DNA of 64,000 bases, taken from contig JNVV01000016.1 in the NCBI GenBank assembly GCA_000733355.1, positions 681,978 to 745,977 of the forward strand. The letters run 5' to 3'. This document shows positions 32,832-44,650 of the stretch, piece by piece. The stretch comes from Falciphora oryzae (Eukaryota > Ascomycota > Sordariomycetes > Magnaporthales > Magnaporthaceae). A program made the position numbers and the translations under genes. Numbering within the stretch: the first letter of the stretch is position 1; the number at the start of each line of letters is the position of its first letter. The notes under the pieces are model-generated. The model was given only the letters and a program-made list of their open reading frames with translations, was not told the DNA's origin and did no database searches.

Positions 32832-34157
32832 ATGACCGACTTCGAAGATGAGATGGACATTGACGTCCCCGCAAAGTCCAAGGACGTCACCTTTTCGGCG
32901 GAGACAAAGGGGAAGAGGAGTGCGGCAAATCTGCCTGTTGAGGCGGAGGACAGCCTTCCATGGTGCGCATCTACGGACATATAGTAGAGGTATATCCACG
33001 CCTCTGATGCCTCCCGAGCAAAAGAGGCTGACAAGCGTTTCGCACCATACAGGGTCGAGAAGTACCGGCCGGTGAGCCTCACGGACGTGTCGGGCCACCA
33101 GGACATCCTCACCACCATCAACAAGTTCGTCGACAGCAACCGCCTGCCTCACCTCCTGCTCTACGGGCCTCCGGGCACGGGCAAGACCTCGACCATCCTG
33201 GCCCTGGCCCGGCGCATCTACGGCGCCGACAACATGAGGCAGATGGTCCTGGAGCTGAACGCCTCGGACGACCGCGGCATCGACGTCGTGCGCGAGCAGA
33301 TCAAGACTTTTGCCTCAACCAAGCAGATCTTCTCAATGGGCCGCAGCGCGGCGCCCCCCGCATCAGCAGCAGCGGCAGCAGCAGCAGCATCCTCATCTGC
33401 CCCCTCGGCCGCGCGGGGAGCCGGCAGCATGGCGTCATACAAGCTCATCATCCTAGACGAGGCCGACGCCATGACCAACACGGCGCAGATGGCGCTGCGC
33501 CGCATCATGGAGAAATACACGGCCAACACGCGCTTCTGCATCATCGCAAACTACTCGCACAAGCTGTCCCCGGCCCTGCTGTCGCGCTGCACCCGCTTCC
33601 GCTTCAGCCCGCTCAAGGAGGCCGACATCCGCGTGCTCGTCGACCGCGTCGTCGAGGAGGAAGGCGTCAACGTCCTGCCCGACGCCGTCGACGCCCTCGT
33701 CCGCCTCAGCAGGGGCGACATGCGCCGCGCCCTCAACGTCCTGCAGGCCTGCCACGCCTCCAGCACCCCGCTGCGCGAGCCGGGGGCCCCCCCGCCTGGC
33801 CCGGACGACAAGGTCGTCAGGGACATCGTCACGATCGAGTCCATCTACAACTGCATCGCCGCGCCGCCACCCGACGCCATCAAGGAGATACTGAACACGC
33901 TGCTGGGCACCAGCGACGTGATCCAGTGCCTGGGCACCATCAACGCGCTCAAGGTGTCGAGGGGCCTGGCGCTGGCCGACATCATCACGGCCCTGTCCGA
34001 GGAGGTGGTCAAGCTCGAGGTCAAGCCCGAGGTCATGATCCAGTGGCTCGACGGCCTGGCTCAGATCGAGCACAGGGTCGCCAGCGGCAGCGGGGAGGCC
34101 GTCCAGACCGGTGCCGTCGTCGGCGTCATCAGGCAAGGCGTCGAACTGATGAGCTGA
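32832..34157 (+). CDS. RFC3: Replication factor C small subunit (yeast RFC3, human RFC5)
   Basis: A subunit of the AAA+ clamp loader that places PCNA on primed DNA. Exons are 32832..32962 and 33053..34157 with a 90-nt intron (GTGCGC...CATACAG); the junction gives LPWVEKYRP, the RFC box II. The product is 411 aa, longer than the usual about 350-390. Seen: Walker A GPPGTGKT (from residue 82), ELNASDDRGIDVVREQIK, Walker B LDEADAM (Asp179), and the sensor/arginine-finger SRCTRFRF (from 221). The wording FASTKQIFS and RRIMEKYTANTRFCIIANYS marks this subunit. The extra length is an Ala/Ser-rich insert of about 35 residues between FSMG and YKLIILDEAD, made of GCA/GCC codons. The frame is kept through it, and no canonical intron would remove it exactly. 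Confidence 0.95.
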
Positions 34158-35644
34158 AGAGGAGGGAGCCAGGGGCAGATAATGTGCATAAACCGAGTTT
34201 GTTTTAGGCGTAATGATATCAACGATCGGATAGACACTTCTCAGCATCCTTACGCATTTAGTGGATCCCCTCACATATCGCTGGTGACAGTGCTACATGA
34301 GACGGTGGAATAAAAAGTGGGAGACGATGACCTCAAAAAATCTTGCTCTTGCAGCCTCAGCTTACAACCCAGCTAGCACAAGACACCCTCAGATCCGGGG
34401 CAGGTCCGGGTGGCACCAACCGCCCAGACCGTGTGAGCGCACTGTCACCGGTGCGGCGTGTCTCTATGCGACTACCCGGACAAGGACCCCGGCGTGTGTA
34501 AGGCGGGTGGCTGCCGTCTCGTGGTGGTTGGTTGGTGCGGGGCTTTCAGAAGAGTGCGACCCTTTTGTCCCATGCGGAGCACTCGTGGTGGAGGGGTGAT
34601 GGTTGCGCGAGTCGCACAAAATACCACTTGTAGTTTGCTCTCCTCAATAGACGATGCTGTGTTTCCCACCTTCCGCCGCCTAGGCTGTCGGTGGGCATCC
34701 ATGTCTTGCTTTGCGGAACAGCTTCGCCGGCTGGGCTAGGTCACGGCGATCTGCGCCATCCGCCCCCTCGCAGCAGTCTCGTCTCAGCCCGCCATCGCCA
34801 TGTGAAAGCACTTGTTTCTCGCCTTGACCCAGCCCAGATATGTGCCCGTGTCTTTTCTTTCACACGCTAGCACAGGTGACCCGACCCAGTAACCGAGATC
34901 CCGTCACCGGGCCTCCAGACTAGAGCACATAAGCTCGTGTCGCTCGCTACCTATATGGGGACTCCCGCGGGATTTTTTTTCCGCCATTTTAGGACCTGGT
35001 TTCATCCCCGGGTCCAGGCCAACTAAAAGGTTGACGTGCGCATGCATGAGGGCGGCTGTTGGCGCCCAAAAAGCTGCACGCTTGTGGGCCAGGGTGTTCT
35101 TGGCGCCACTTCCCAAGTCTGCACACACATAGTAGCCGTGAACGCCCGGTTCTCGTATCCAACCGCCATTCACGGGTCCTCAGCCGCAAGGGATAAAAAA
35201 GAGGCATATCTGCTGATTGGGGGCTCGTGCCTCGCGGCAGCTCAATCGTCCGCCCTTGTGATGATGGCTGCAGACCGGGAAGAAGAGGGGGCGACCATCA
35301 GCAACTACAACCGAACCATGTGAAGAGAGAGGGAGACGCCTCTCGAGCTGTTAAGAATGCGCCTCCGCATCAAGTGTCCGGAGCGGACGCTTGCAGGCGG
35401 GCCAACACTCGGTACCTAGAGAGAGCAAGGGAGGAACCCTTCTTGGCTCTGGGGGAGATGCAGAAGGGCGGTTGGTACGCGCACCTTTGCTTTAGGCGGT
35501 CGGTGTCTCTCCTTTATTCCCTGGTCTCTCTCACCACGTCCAATTCCGGAATCTCGCATCATTTGTCGCCAGACGTCTCGTCCCAGTTCCACTAGCCCGC
35601 ATACCCACCGACAACACCAGCTTGGGGGCAGAAACACTATTGCG
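34158..35644. other. Intergenic stretch between RFC3 and the dehydrogenase relic
   Basis: About 1.5 kb with no recognised gene; only short random frames on both strands. Confidence 0.4.
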
Positions 35645-36732
35645 ATGGGTACCCAGACTCTCGGGGTAGTTCTTGTCACCAACTCAACCTACGGCCTCGG
35701 AAGGACAATTGCTGAGCACCTGGGACAGGCCGGGGTACGTCATATTGCTGTGGCGCCGAGCCGAGAGCTTCTTATCAAGCATTCAATATGGCCCTGGATT
35801 GGCTTTTTGGCTTACTCCCGAGGCAATCTATTTTTGTTATCGGCTGGTAGAAGCCACACGATATGATATAGCTGACGTTATCTCCGCTCCAGTGGAGCGT
35901 TATAGTTAGTGGCGAGGACCGCGAAGCCGGCGAGGAGGTCGCGCGCGCCATTGTTGCGGCGCGGCGTGGCTCGCGCACAAGCGTCTTCGTCGAGGGCTCC
36001 CTAGAGGATAGCGAGTCCATCCGCGCGCTACATGAGAAAGCCGCTGCCGCTTGGGGCGGCTGTATCGATGCCGCCGTCAACGTGCCGCAGGACTTGAGCG
36101 CCGAGGACCAGGATGTCAAGCTGGCAGACCTTGATCCTGACGTGTTTGATCGGGCAATGTCCGGTTGCGTCTTTTCGACCTTTGCCAGCGTGCAGGCTCA
36201 GGTACGCGGTCTTTTTCTATCTCGGATGATTCTCATATCCGATTATGGTAGAGAAGCCCAATGAGGCATGAAGCTGACCATCCCTCCATCCAGATTCGGC
36301 ATATGCTTCCTCGGGGCGAAGGACGCATCGTGAATGTCGCCTCGGCCAGCCCACCCAACATCCTCGACGAGGGCGGCGCAGACGCATCGTCTAGATACGC
36401 GGTAAGCGCCCCGCGCGAGTATTGGTCCATTCGGGCCATCCGAAGTAGCTGATGTGTGTGACTCGTAGATCATCGGCATGACCAAGGTGGCTTCTCTCTA
36501 GTACATTTCCGACGGCGTTCTCATCAATGCCGTAGTACCAGCCTGTCTGAGCCAGCGCTTCATGCAAGAGGCTCTGGCCCCCGGCTGGCTAGGGGCAGGA
36601 ACGGCGTTCAACAACGGCAAGCCTCCAGCGACGAGACAGGCTGGGGGGATCAACTTTGCCCGCTCCGTCGCATACCTCCTCGGATGCCAGAACGCGTTTG
36701 GGCAGATTGTCACTGTGGATGGGGGTCAATAA
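35645..36732 (+). pseudogene. Broken short-chain dehydrogenase/reductase (SDR)
   Basis: The reading pieces together as 35645..35734, 35893..36201, 36294..36401 and 36469..36732, with introns of 158, 92 and 67 nt. Family text is clear: VVLVTNSTYGLGRTIAEHL near the start, the central RHMLPRGEGRIVNVASASPP, and the C-terminal SVAYLLGCQNAFGQIVTVDG. Several things are broken. A TAG at 36499-36501 stands where related SDRs have a glutamate codon (SL*YISDGVLINAV). The Rossmann TGxxxGxG loop has lost its first glycine. The NNAG motif is replaced by VNVP. The YxxxK catalytic segment is shortened: Tyr is followed directly by IIGMTK, and the lysine at the +4 position is missing. Frame is otherwise kept, so decay looks recent or an inactive short form may be made. 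Its original substrate is unknown. Confidence 0.8.
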
Positions 36733-36740
36733 CCGGGAGC

Positions 36741-36745
<5 letters not shown>

Positions 36746-36789
<44 letters not shown>
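36746..36789. repeat. (CT)22 microsatellite
   Basis: A pure CT dinucleotide run of 44 nt, starting 14 bp after the end of the SDR relic. Confidence 0.95.
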
Positions 36790-36792
<3 letters not shown>

Positions 36793-37604
36793 GCGTGCAT
36801 TAGGTATATCTCTTAGTTACTGGCCCCGACAGGCCTCGAACTGAGAGAAGGCGAGTGTGCTGGAGTTGTTTCCTAGATTTCGGATGATACCTAGGTACCA
36901 ACCGAGGTACCCCAATAAGAACGCGGTAATGAAACGTCTGGGGGTGGTCAGCGCTTAGTCGCTGAGGTCTTATTGAGGTGGCTGTGACGGGAAAGTGAGG
37001 TGAAGTGAGTTTATTTCCGGGGAGTACTCATTCCTCGACGGCAAGGCTCCCTTTGCAGCCACCTTCCCAGCGGTGTACCTTGATATTTTGCGCGGTGCGT
37101 GTGCGTGGTCTTATGGTCGTATAGGCTTGATGATTCCTAGCGATTAGGGTTGTTCCGTAGTAGTCTCGCGCGCTGAGGCGTACATGAGAAAGTCTCCCGA
37201 AGTAGCGGCTGCTCCTCAACGGCCCTCGTCAAGATGTCTAAAATTTAGAATTGCAAAAGTGTTTGTCGACACTTGATCGAAAGTCATATGTGGGGACCCG
37301 TACTGCAATTCGATAAAGAGATCCACAATTTTAGCAGCGGCCTAAGCTTAGCCGCTCCACTCGATTGGCCACGGAGGTTTGGTCGGAGTCGCGACTTGAT
37401 TTCAATGATATTCTCTAACTCGATCCGATCTGCACCTGCGCCTGCACTCGCACCGAACCTCGCCGAATAGCCGAACCCGCCCCAGTCGACGGCTACGTTT
37501 CCTGATCGGCCCAGTGGACTCATCGTCCCCCAACCCTCACCGAGGACCGACCGAAAAAGAACGCCCATCAAGCAGGAGCACCAGCAGGAGCCACCACCAC
37601 CGCC
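36790..37604. other. Intergenic stretch upstream of PRP11
   Basis: No gene is recognised. It includes the motif CCTAGGTACC near 36889 and the promoter and leader of PRP11, with a C-rich run just before the start codon. Confidence 0.4.
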
Positions 37605-38345
37605 ATGGACTACCAGAACCGGGCGGGCTCCAAGTTCGGCGGCGGCGGCGTGGCCTCGCAGAGCGCGACCAACGCGGACCGGCGTGAGCGGCTGCGCAAG
37701 CTCGCGCTCGAGCACATCGACCTGGACAAGGACCCCTACATCTTCAAGAACCACCTGGGCTCCTTCGAGTGCCGCCTCTGCCTGACGGTGCACCAGAACG
37801 ACGGCTCGTACCTGGCCCACACCCAAGGGAGAAAGCACCAGACCAACCTCGCCCGCCGCGCCGCCCAGGAGAAGCGCGACGTGCGCAAGGACATCGACCC
37901 CCAGACCGGCCTGCCCGTCGGCGTCGTCGGCGCGGGATTCAGCGCCTTGGGTCTGGGCGGCGGCAAGGCCCGCAGCGCCGTCAAGATCGGGCGGCCGGGG
38001 TACAAGATCACAAAAGTCAGGGACCCCGTCACGAGGGCCGAGGGCCTCATCTTCCAGCTGCAGTTCCCCGAGATAGGGCGCGACGTCGCCCCCAAGTGGC
38101 AGGTCGTCAGCGCCTTCTCGCAGCGCGTCGAGGACCCGGACCGCAACTTCCAGTACCTGCTCGTCGCCGCGGAGCCCTACGAGACGTGCGGCTTCAAGAT
38201 ACCCGCCCGCGAGCTCGACAAGCGCGAGGACAAGATGTTTGAGTACTGGGACCCGGACGCCAAGGAGTACTGGATCCAGGTCATGTTCATGACGGAGCGG
38301 GAGGAGCGCTTCAACGCCGCCCCGGGCCTTGTCGGCCGGAGGTGA
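37605..38345 (+). CDS. PRP11: Splicing factor 3A subunit 2 (PRP11/SF3A2)
   Basis: A component of the SF3A complex of U2 snRNP, needed for branch-site recognition and pre-spliceosome assembly in the nucleus. It is intronless, 246 aa, the usual length of the fungal protein, which lacks the proline-rich tail of animal SF3A2. The start MDYQNRAGSKFGGGG is the family signature. A matrin/U1-type zinc finger spans Cys56, Cys59, His72 and His78 (CRLCLTVHQNDGSYLAHTQG). Then come GRPGYKITKVRDP and WQVVSAFSQRVEDPDRNFQY and FEYWDPDAKEYWIQVMF, which form the conserved C-terminal domain. It converges with COT-1. Confidence 0.97.
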   Translation: MDYQNRAGSKFGGGGVASQSATNADRRERLRKLALEHIDLDKDPYIFKNHLGSFECRLCLTVHQNDGSYLAHTQGRKHQTNLARRAAQEKRDVRKDIDPQTGLPVGVVGAGFSALGLGGGKARSAVKIGRPGYKITKVRDPVTRAEGLIFQLQFPEIGRDVAPKWQVVSAFSQRVEDPDRNFQYLLVAAEPYETCGFKIPARELDKREDKMFEYWDPDAKEYWIQVMFMTEREERFNAAPGLVGRR

Positions 38346-39117
38346 CGTGGTTTTGGATAAAATAGGACCAAAAGAGAGACGATGATGGTCACTCGCTCGG
38401 CAACGTCAGGGGGTCACGCGGTCCTCGATGGGAGGAAATACTGCCGAGAGTGTGTTCTTGTCGAAGAAAGACATTGTGGGAAACCTCCTGAACGCCGGCT
38501 GGTTGCCGTCCCATTTACCGCCCCGGCACGTCATGCGATCACGCGACTGTTGACCCTCGTTAGGGGATACCTAGCCGGGGACCATGGTGCAAGGGGTATC
38601 TTGGGCCCATCGCGGACGCTGCACATAGCAGATCTATGGAGACGCGCCCATGGGCTTGTACTTGTTTGAGAAGCAAAGTTCGCTTCGGGACTTGAAGAAA
38701 AATTACTTTAATGATACCATAAGACAACGCGTTAGATCTTATTTCTATCACTTGTCCGGTTGCACAATGAGACAACATCACCCTGCCACTGAAAGCTGCT
38801 CACCTTCACTCAGAGTATCTGCCGTGAAGGCTATTGCAAGGCAAGTCAGTACATGCATGCTTCATGATAAAAATCAACCTTCTATTCCAAGGCGTATCTG
38901 CCACATTACAGTAAATGCGGAAAGCGGCCAGGTCAAAGCCTGTTCGGAGGCTGAAACAAGGCGGTGGTGCTACGCATATCATGATAATATTGTGCCCAGC
39001 TTGTTCTTGTGTTTCTAGATTGAGCACCCCCCAACCACAACAAGACTTTTCCTTCCGAGAACGACCTCCCTTCTCTCGCGTAGACGCAGCGGCCGAACCA
39101 GCCTCGCGTGAGCACAC
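38346..39117. other. 3' intergenic stretch between PRP11 and COT-1
   Basis: 772 bp between convergent genes. Nothing recognised beyond room for two 3' UTRs. Confidence 0.4.
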
Positions 39118-41381
39118 TCATCGGAAGTTGTTATCGAACCGCTTGAAGGTGTAGCCAATGAATGGCAGGCTCATCTCAGGAGTCTCCTCCTGCCCCCGCG
39201 CCTGAGCCTGCATCTGCTGCGCGCGGAGAACAGTGGCGTTGTCCGTCTGGTCGATCTCGTCAGTCGGGAAGTAGGTCGTGTCGATGTTGGACGTGAGGCG
39301 CGGCTCGAACGGAGCCCGAATGCGCCGCAGCGTGTCGAACTCGACGCCCCGGAAGAAGGCGTGGCTCTTGATCTCGTGGGCACCACCTCGTCCCAGGCGG
39401 TTCTCCGTGTTGCAGACCATACTGTAGCATGTTCATCAGCATTTGTGCAGCCTCGACAACCAAGCACGACTGATGCGGGCGGGTGCCAAAGACAGTAGCT
39501 GACGGGCGGGATACAGCACCAGGAGTTCTCACCTCCGGATCAAGTTCTCAGCTTCGACGCCCAGCTGGATATCGTCTGGGAAGTACAGGCTCTGTCTCCA
39601 GTTGACGATCTTCCTGTACGTATCATGGCTGTCCTCGGCGCAGAAAGGCGGCCAGCCAACCAGGCATTCGAACATGATGGTGCCAAGAGACCACCAATCG
39701 CAGTCGAAGCTGTAGCCGTGCCCTGTGAAGATCTCGGGAGCAATGTAATCAGGGGTTCCGACGGTGGAGTAGGCCATCAACCGTCGCGATCGCCTCCAGT
39801 CGTTGATCTGAGCTCGGTTAGAAACAGTCAGGTTGATCTGGTCGATGGCTATCGAGTTGCGATCGCCACGGGAGCGGTTGGATTTGCCCTGCAGCAGCTG
39901 TTGGTAGTAGTTGTTGTCGTGGAGCTTGTGGAAGCCCGTTGACAGGCCAAAGTCGGTCAGCTTGACGTGTCCGCCCCTATCGAGGAGGATGTTGTCCGGC
40001 TTGATATCGCTGTGCCAATGTTGGTAACCCGGTTAGCCGCGGCCCTTTTCTTTCTCCGTGCCAATATCGCCGTCTCCAGCCTCAATCTCCCCGCCCTTAG
40101 CCCACCTATCCCAGGGGCTGCAAAACGTACCGATGGATAAAGCCCAGCTTGTGGACCGCCTCGATTGCCAGCACGATTTCGGCTATATAGAAGCGAGTAA
40201 TATCCTCGGAAAAGATCTCGTACTTGATCAGCATGGTCATAAGGTCACCACCAGGCAAGAACTCCATTAGCATGTAAAGGAAGTTCGCGTCCTGGAAGGT
40301 GGTATAGAGCTTGACGACCCAGGGGCTGTCCGATTCGGCCAGGATATCACGCTCGGCACGCACGTGGGCGAGCTGGTCCTTCTTGAACATTTCCGTCTTG
40401 ATCAGCGACTTCATGGCATAGACCCGGTTGTCAGCCCTCTTCTGCACCAGCTTGACCTCGCCGAAGGCGCCCTTGCCGATGATCTTGATGGTGTTGTAGT
40501 TCTCTGGCTTGTCCTTGGTGCGGAGGAATCGGAGGTACGAGCCTTCCTTGCGCCCTCCGGTCGACCAGATCTGCTCTTTCCTAGACTGCGACTGATTCGG
40601 CTCGGCAAGTTTGGCCTCCATCTCACTCTGTCTGCAACATTGAAGAAGGAAGGGCATGTTAGTGAAGGCGTCATGGTAGAGCAGGCGCACGCATGCGTTA
40701 CTCCTTGGCTCGACATGGGTGGCAGGGGGTTGGCAGTGATTGTGGGTTGCAGCACCTTTGGTTTCGCTCCCTGGCGCGGCGAACGCTGTCCTTGAAGAAG
40801 TCGGCGGCCAGCTGGGCGCACTTCTTCTGGTTGTTGTTGGCGTTCGGGCCATACTTGTCCGGGTTGCGCTCCGGCGCCTGCTGGAACTCCATGGGCGGGT
40901 GCGAGCCAGAGCCGGGCATGGGCGCGTTCATGTAGCTGGGGTAGGGCTGGGGCTGACCCGGCGCGCCGGCAGTCCGGGGTCGCTGGGCCGGAGAGGGCCC
41001 GCGGGAAGAATAGGGCGTGCGCAGGTTCTGCTGGGAGAACTGGTGGGCCAGGCCGGTGTTGGGGTCGTTAGTTCCCGGGGTGCCGGAGCGGCCTTGGTAT
41101 TCGGAGCCGGACTGCTGGCCTTGCGGAGGCTGGGCAGGATACTGCGATGGATACTGGTTCTGCGAGAAGTAGCCGGAGGGGGCGTAGCCGGTCGAGTAGG
41201 GCTGGCCCTGCTGGCCCGCCGGGGCACCGCCCTGGCTCTGGCTCGAGGAGAGATGCGACTGGCCCGAGGGAGGGAAGACGGGCTGGGGAAAGGTGGACGG
41301 CGTGGTGGGATAGGCACCACGATCGTTGGACGGGCCGGTATTGGCAAAGTTGAGGTACAGGCGATTGCCCTGGTTATCCAT
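39118..41381 (-). CDS. cot-1: NDR-family serine/threonine kinase COT-1 (Cbk1)
   Basis: An AGC kinase of the NDR/LATS group. In Neurospora COT-1 drives hyphal tip growth with its activator MOB2; yeast Cbk1 does the same for bud growth in the RAM pathway. Exons are 41381..40756, 40631..40131, 40009..39533 and 39421..39118; the introns are 124, 121 and 111 nt. The product is 635 aa, near the 622 aa of Neurospora. The N-terminus [12 protein letters not shown] is followed by a Gln/Pro/Ser/Tyr-rich stretch and then the MOB-binding basic helix [20 protein letters not shown]. The kinase domain has GKGAFGEV (from 261), HRDIKPDN (Asp377 catalytic; intron 2 splits the Arg codon) and DFG (395-397). The long NDR insert precedes the activation site [13 protein letters not shown]. 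The hydrophobic motif FIGYTFKRF (Thr626) closes the protein. All key residues are present. Confidence 0.97.
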
Positions 41382-43244
41382 CGCGTCGGGTCGTGGGTAC
41401 CGAGTCGGCTCCAGAGGGAGTTGCGCGGAAGATTGGAAAGGGGCTTCGATGAGCTCCGGCTGTGCTTGCGGCCCAGATCCAAGTCGCAGCTAACCCCGCC
41501 GTTGGAAGAGAGGACGGTCCTTGCCGTCGAGACAAGAATAACAATAAAAATAGAAGAGGAAAAAAATGAGCGGGGAGACGGCGAATCGACAGCTCGGTGG
41601 AGTAGTGATTGGCGAGGGCGGCCGACCTGTCGACGAGTAGACTGGCCGGGGCGCGTGGCAGAGGGGCAAGGGAGGGTTGGGATGGCGGGTGTTGTTGTCG
41701 GTCAGTCTGTTTTGTAGTCGTTATTGGCTTGTGGGGAGGGGTGGAATTGTTAGAAGCAGCCAGCCAGGGAGGGGAGAGGCCAATAGGGCCGAGACTAGCT
41801 CCGGATCAGCTTCCCGCCAGAGCACGTAGGCCACATAGCAGGCGGGCGCGGCAACGAAACATACCCTGGGGCACCTGGATAGCTCAACACCTCAACTTAC
41901 ATTTGACGGTCGTCAGTCTCACGCCGTGCAGCAAATGCGGAGCGTCAGTCAGCGCGGGCCAAACGCACCGAGGTTCGACACAGAGCAGCGGGCTGGGTAG
42001 CGATGGACGGGTGCGCCGGCGGGTTTGGGTGAAACAATAGCACGAGGGCGAATGNNNNNNNNNNNNNNNNNNNNNNNNNNNNNNAAAATAAAATAAAAAA
42101 AAGCCCATGGAAAAGGGGTCCAACGTTGCAGTGAGTGGCAGTTTGCGACAAGGGGGCGGGCGGGCAAGTCGGTCTGGCACTCTCTGGCTCAAGTGCCTCC
42201 ACCGACTGCGGTGAGCGAGGCGAGGCAGTGAAGCGCGGTTCGGGTCTCAGCGACGGGCCAGATCCCAAGTTAGGCTCCCTGTCCGCCTTCCAGGCCCATC
42301 CTGGCCCGCCGCTTCCAAGCGAATTTGCCGATTCTCGATGAATTGCGGCGAGAAGCCGGGTGTTAAGATGGGCTGCGTTGCATTTTGCTTCTATGTGCGC
42401 GTCCAGACCCGAGCAAGCCGCCTGCCAAGCAGGGCCGCGTGCCTGTGTTACCGAGATAATCAACAGATGAAAGCCCGGGCTCCATCCTGCACTATGAAAT
42501 GCGGCTCGATTCCCCAGCTGCAACCTATGTGCGGAGCAATGGTACCTCCCATCAGACTGCTCGACGTCAATGTCATAGAAAGAATGCTCTTCCAATGTCT
42601 ATGGAAGCAGTGCAACCAACCCAGGCATTGGAATGCTCCCAGCCCCAGCCGTGATGCCCCCGATCTCCCTTTCACCGCACCAGACACCGGGTGCTACCGA
42701 GCGAGATTCCGTGCTCGGCGCTGCTGCGACGTTCCCTGCAGCCTGCAGTGTACCAAGCTTCAATGTCATCCGGCCTCCCCAATCTCCTGTCACCGCTGCA
42801 ACCCTTATGGAATCACCCTTCATCCCGGGCCCGTCCGTGCCTTCCATGTACCCCAAACTTGGCCTGATATGCCCGCCGACGTGCTTGCATCGTCGAGACC
42901 GGCATGCCCAGCCGTACATAGCACAACACCAGGTGTAGCTCGAGGTTAGTTTGGAGGTTATTGTTAGGCAGGGCCGGTCTCCCGAGCCTGGGTCGCCGCC
43001 CCACATTTCCAATAGAACAATTCACACAAGAGGGTGGGACGGAATAGTCGGGCCCACTTGCTCTTATCGTCAAGCTTATCGGACCACGATCGCCGTTTGG
43101 ATGCGAGGCTAAGGAAATTTTGACGAGGCCTTCCAGTCAGCCATGGCTCCCGCAAACCGCCCATGACCGACCTTCAATGCTCGTCATCAGTCTCAAATCC
43201 TTATATAGTCGGTTCCTTTCATTGTCTGTCGGTCTGGAGGCACA
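41382..43244. promoter_or_regulatory. Divergent upstream region COT-1/TIM54, with a gap
   Basis: About 1.9 kb hold the COT-1 leader and promoter and the TIM54 promoter. TTATATAG at 43201-43208 may be a TATA box for TIM54, about 40 bp before its ATG. Bases 42055-42084 are unknown. No gene is recognised. Confidence 0.4.
42055..42084. other. Assembly gap (30 N)
   Basis: A run of 30 N next to an A-rich low-complexity tract (AAAATAAAATAAAAAAAAG), which probably caused it. Confidence 0.99.
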
Positions 43245-44650
43245 ATGGCGACCGGCCAGAAGCCCTCAGAGGTAGGTTTCCCCCTCACCTGCCTCTACGG
43301 TCGATCTTGCGCCCACTGCATGAGACACCCCGAATAAGAGCCCATTATGTATATATTTCCTTTGCACATGCTAAATACCAGCCTGCCTCGCCACAGGGCA
43401 ACCGGGCGCTCCGGATGATGGGTCTGCCCGCACTGCCCAAGAAGCTCCCCTCCCGCAACTGGCTCATCTTCTGGGCCGTGGCCACCACCACGAGCGCCGC
43501 CATCATCTATGACCGCCGCGAGAAGCGCCGCGCCACAGCCCGCTGGGCCCATGCCGTCTCCCACCTGGCAAAAGAGCCCCTCTCGAGGCCCACCGACATG
43601 CCGCGCCGCCTGACCATCTACCTCGAGTCCCCTCCCGGCGACGGCTTCCGCGTTGCCCAGGACCACTTCCTCGAGTATGTCAAGCCCATCCTCGCCGCCA
43701 GCGGCCTCGACTGGGACTTCGTCCAGGGCCGCCAGCAGGGCGACGTCCGCGCCGTCGTCGCCGAGCGCGTCCGCCGCGCCAGGAGGGCCGTCGAGGCCGA
43801 CCTCAGCGGCTCCGCCCCTCCCGAGCCCGAGGTGCCCACCGTCGAGGATCTCGTCGAAGCGAACCGCAAGCGCAATAACGTCCGCGAGTTCGACGGGCCA
43901 AGGGGCGACATTGTCATTGGCAGGCACACCTGGAAGGAGTACATCCGCGGTCTACACGAGGGCTGGTTGGGCCCCCTGGCCCCGCCACCGGAACCACCAA
44001 AGGCCGAGGAGGTCGAAACGACCAGCCAGGAGGATGGGGAGGCCAAGGAGAAGAAAGAGGAGGAGAAGAAGCCGTCCCGCCCACCGCAACCCCGGCCGCA
44101 CAACACGCCGGATCAGTACCCATCGTCGTCTCTACCAATGCTCATTCCAGGCGAGCTGACCCCCGCGGCGCCTATCCGATTCCCCCACCTGTTGGGCTTT
44201 CTCAACACGCCGATACGCATGCGTCGCTACTTTGGCCGCCGGTACCTGGCCGACGAGATCGGCCGCGAGGTGGCCGCAGTCTGCCTGCTGACGTACCGCG
44301 ACTTCACCGAGGACGAGCTTCGGGATGCACTGGCGTTCGAGGAGCGCGACTGGGTCAAGAAGGTCTGGAAAGAAGACGACAAGAAGGAAGACGAGAACGC
44401 TTCCCCGGAGCCGCCACGTGAGCGCATCTGGCCATCCGAGGTCGTCCTGGACCCGCGCATATCAAGCCGTATGAGGCGGTTCGAGCTGCGGCCTGACGAC
44501 GAGACCAGGACCCGACGGATCGTCGTGCCCGAGGAGGAGATCGAGGGCTGGATCAAGAGTCACCTCCGGCAACTGTGGCGCTGGGCCGTGCGGACGTATC
44601 AAGGCCCGCAGTCCAAGGTGCCCAATGTTGGACATATCGATGACGAATAG
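43245..44650 (+). CDS. TIM54: Mitochondrial inner membrane import subunit TIM54
   Basis: TIM54 is part of the TIM22 carrier translocase, which inserts multi-spanning carrier proteins into the mitochondrial inner membrane. Exons are 43245..43271 and 43382..44650 with a 110-nt intron; the nine-codon first exon MATGQKPSE joins PASPQGNRALRMMGLPALP. The product is 431 aa. A single membrane segment NWLIFWAVATTTSAAIIYD lies at about 35-53, followed by many basic residues, so most of the protein faces the intermembrane space. Family text: YLESPPGDGFRVAQDHFLEY, VGRHTWKEY-like IGRHTWKEYIRGLHEGWLGP, and PAAPIRFPHLLGFLNTP. A charged low-complexity stretch (Glu/Lys then Pro) lies near 280-310. The start is chosen because the upstream in-frame sequence lacks homology and splicing gives a clean N-terminus. 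Confidence 0.92.

Noticed and set aside
33453..34274. 273-codon minus-strand frame
   Set aside because: Antisense shadow of RFC3.
40740..41717. 325-codon plus-strand frame
   Set aside because: Antisense to the COT-1 N-terminal exon, Gly/Arg/Val-rich, no domain.
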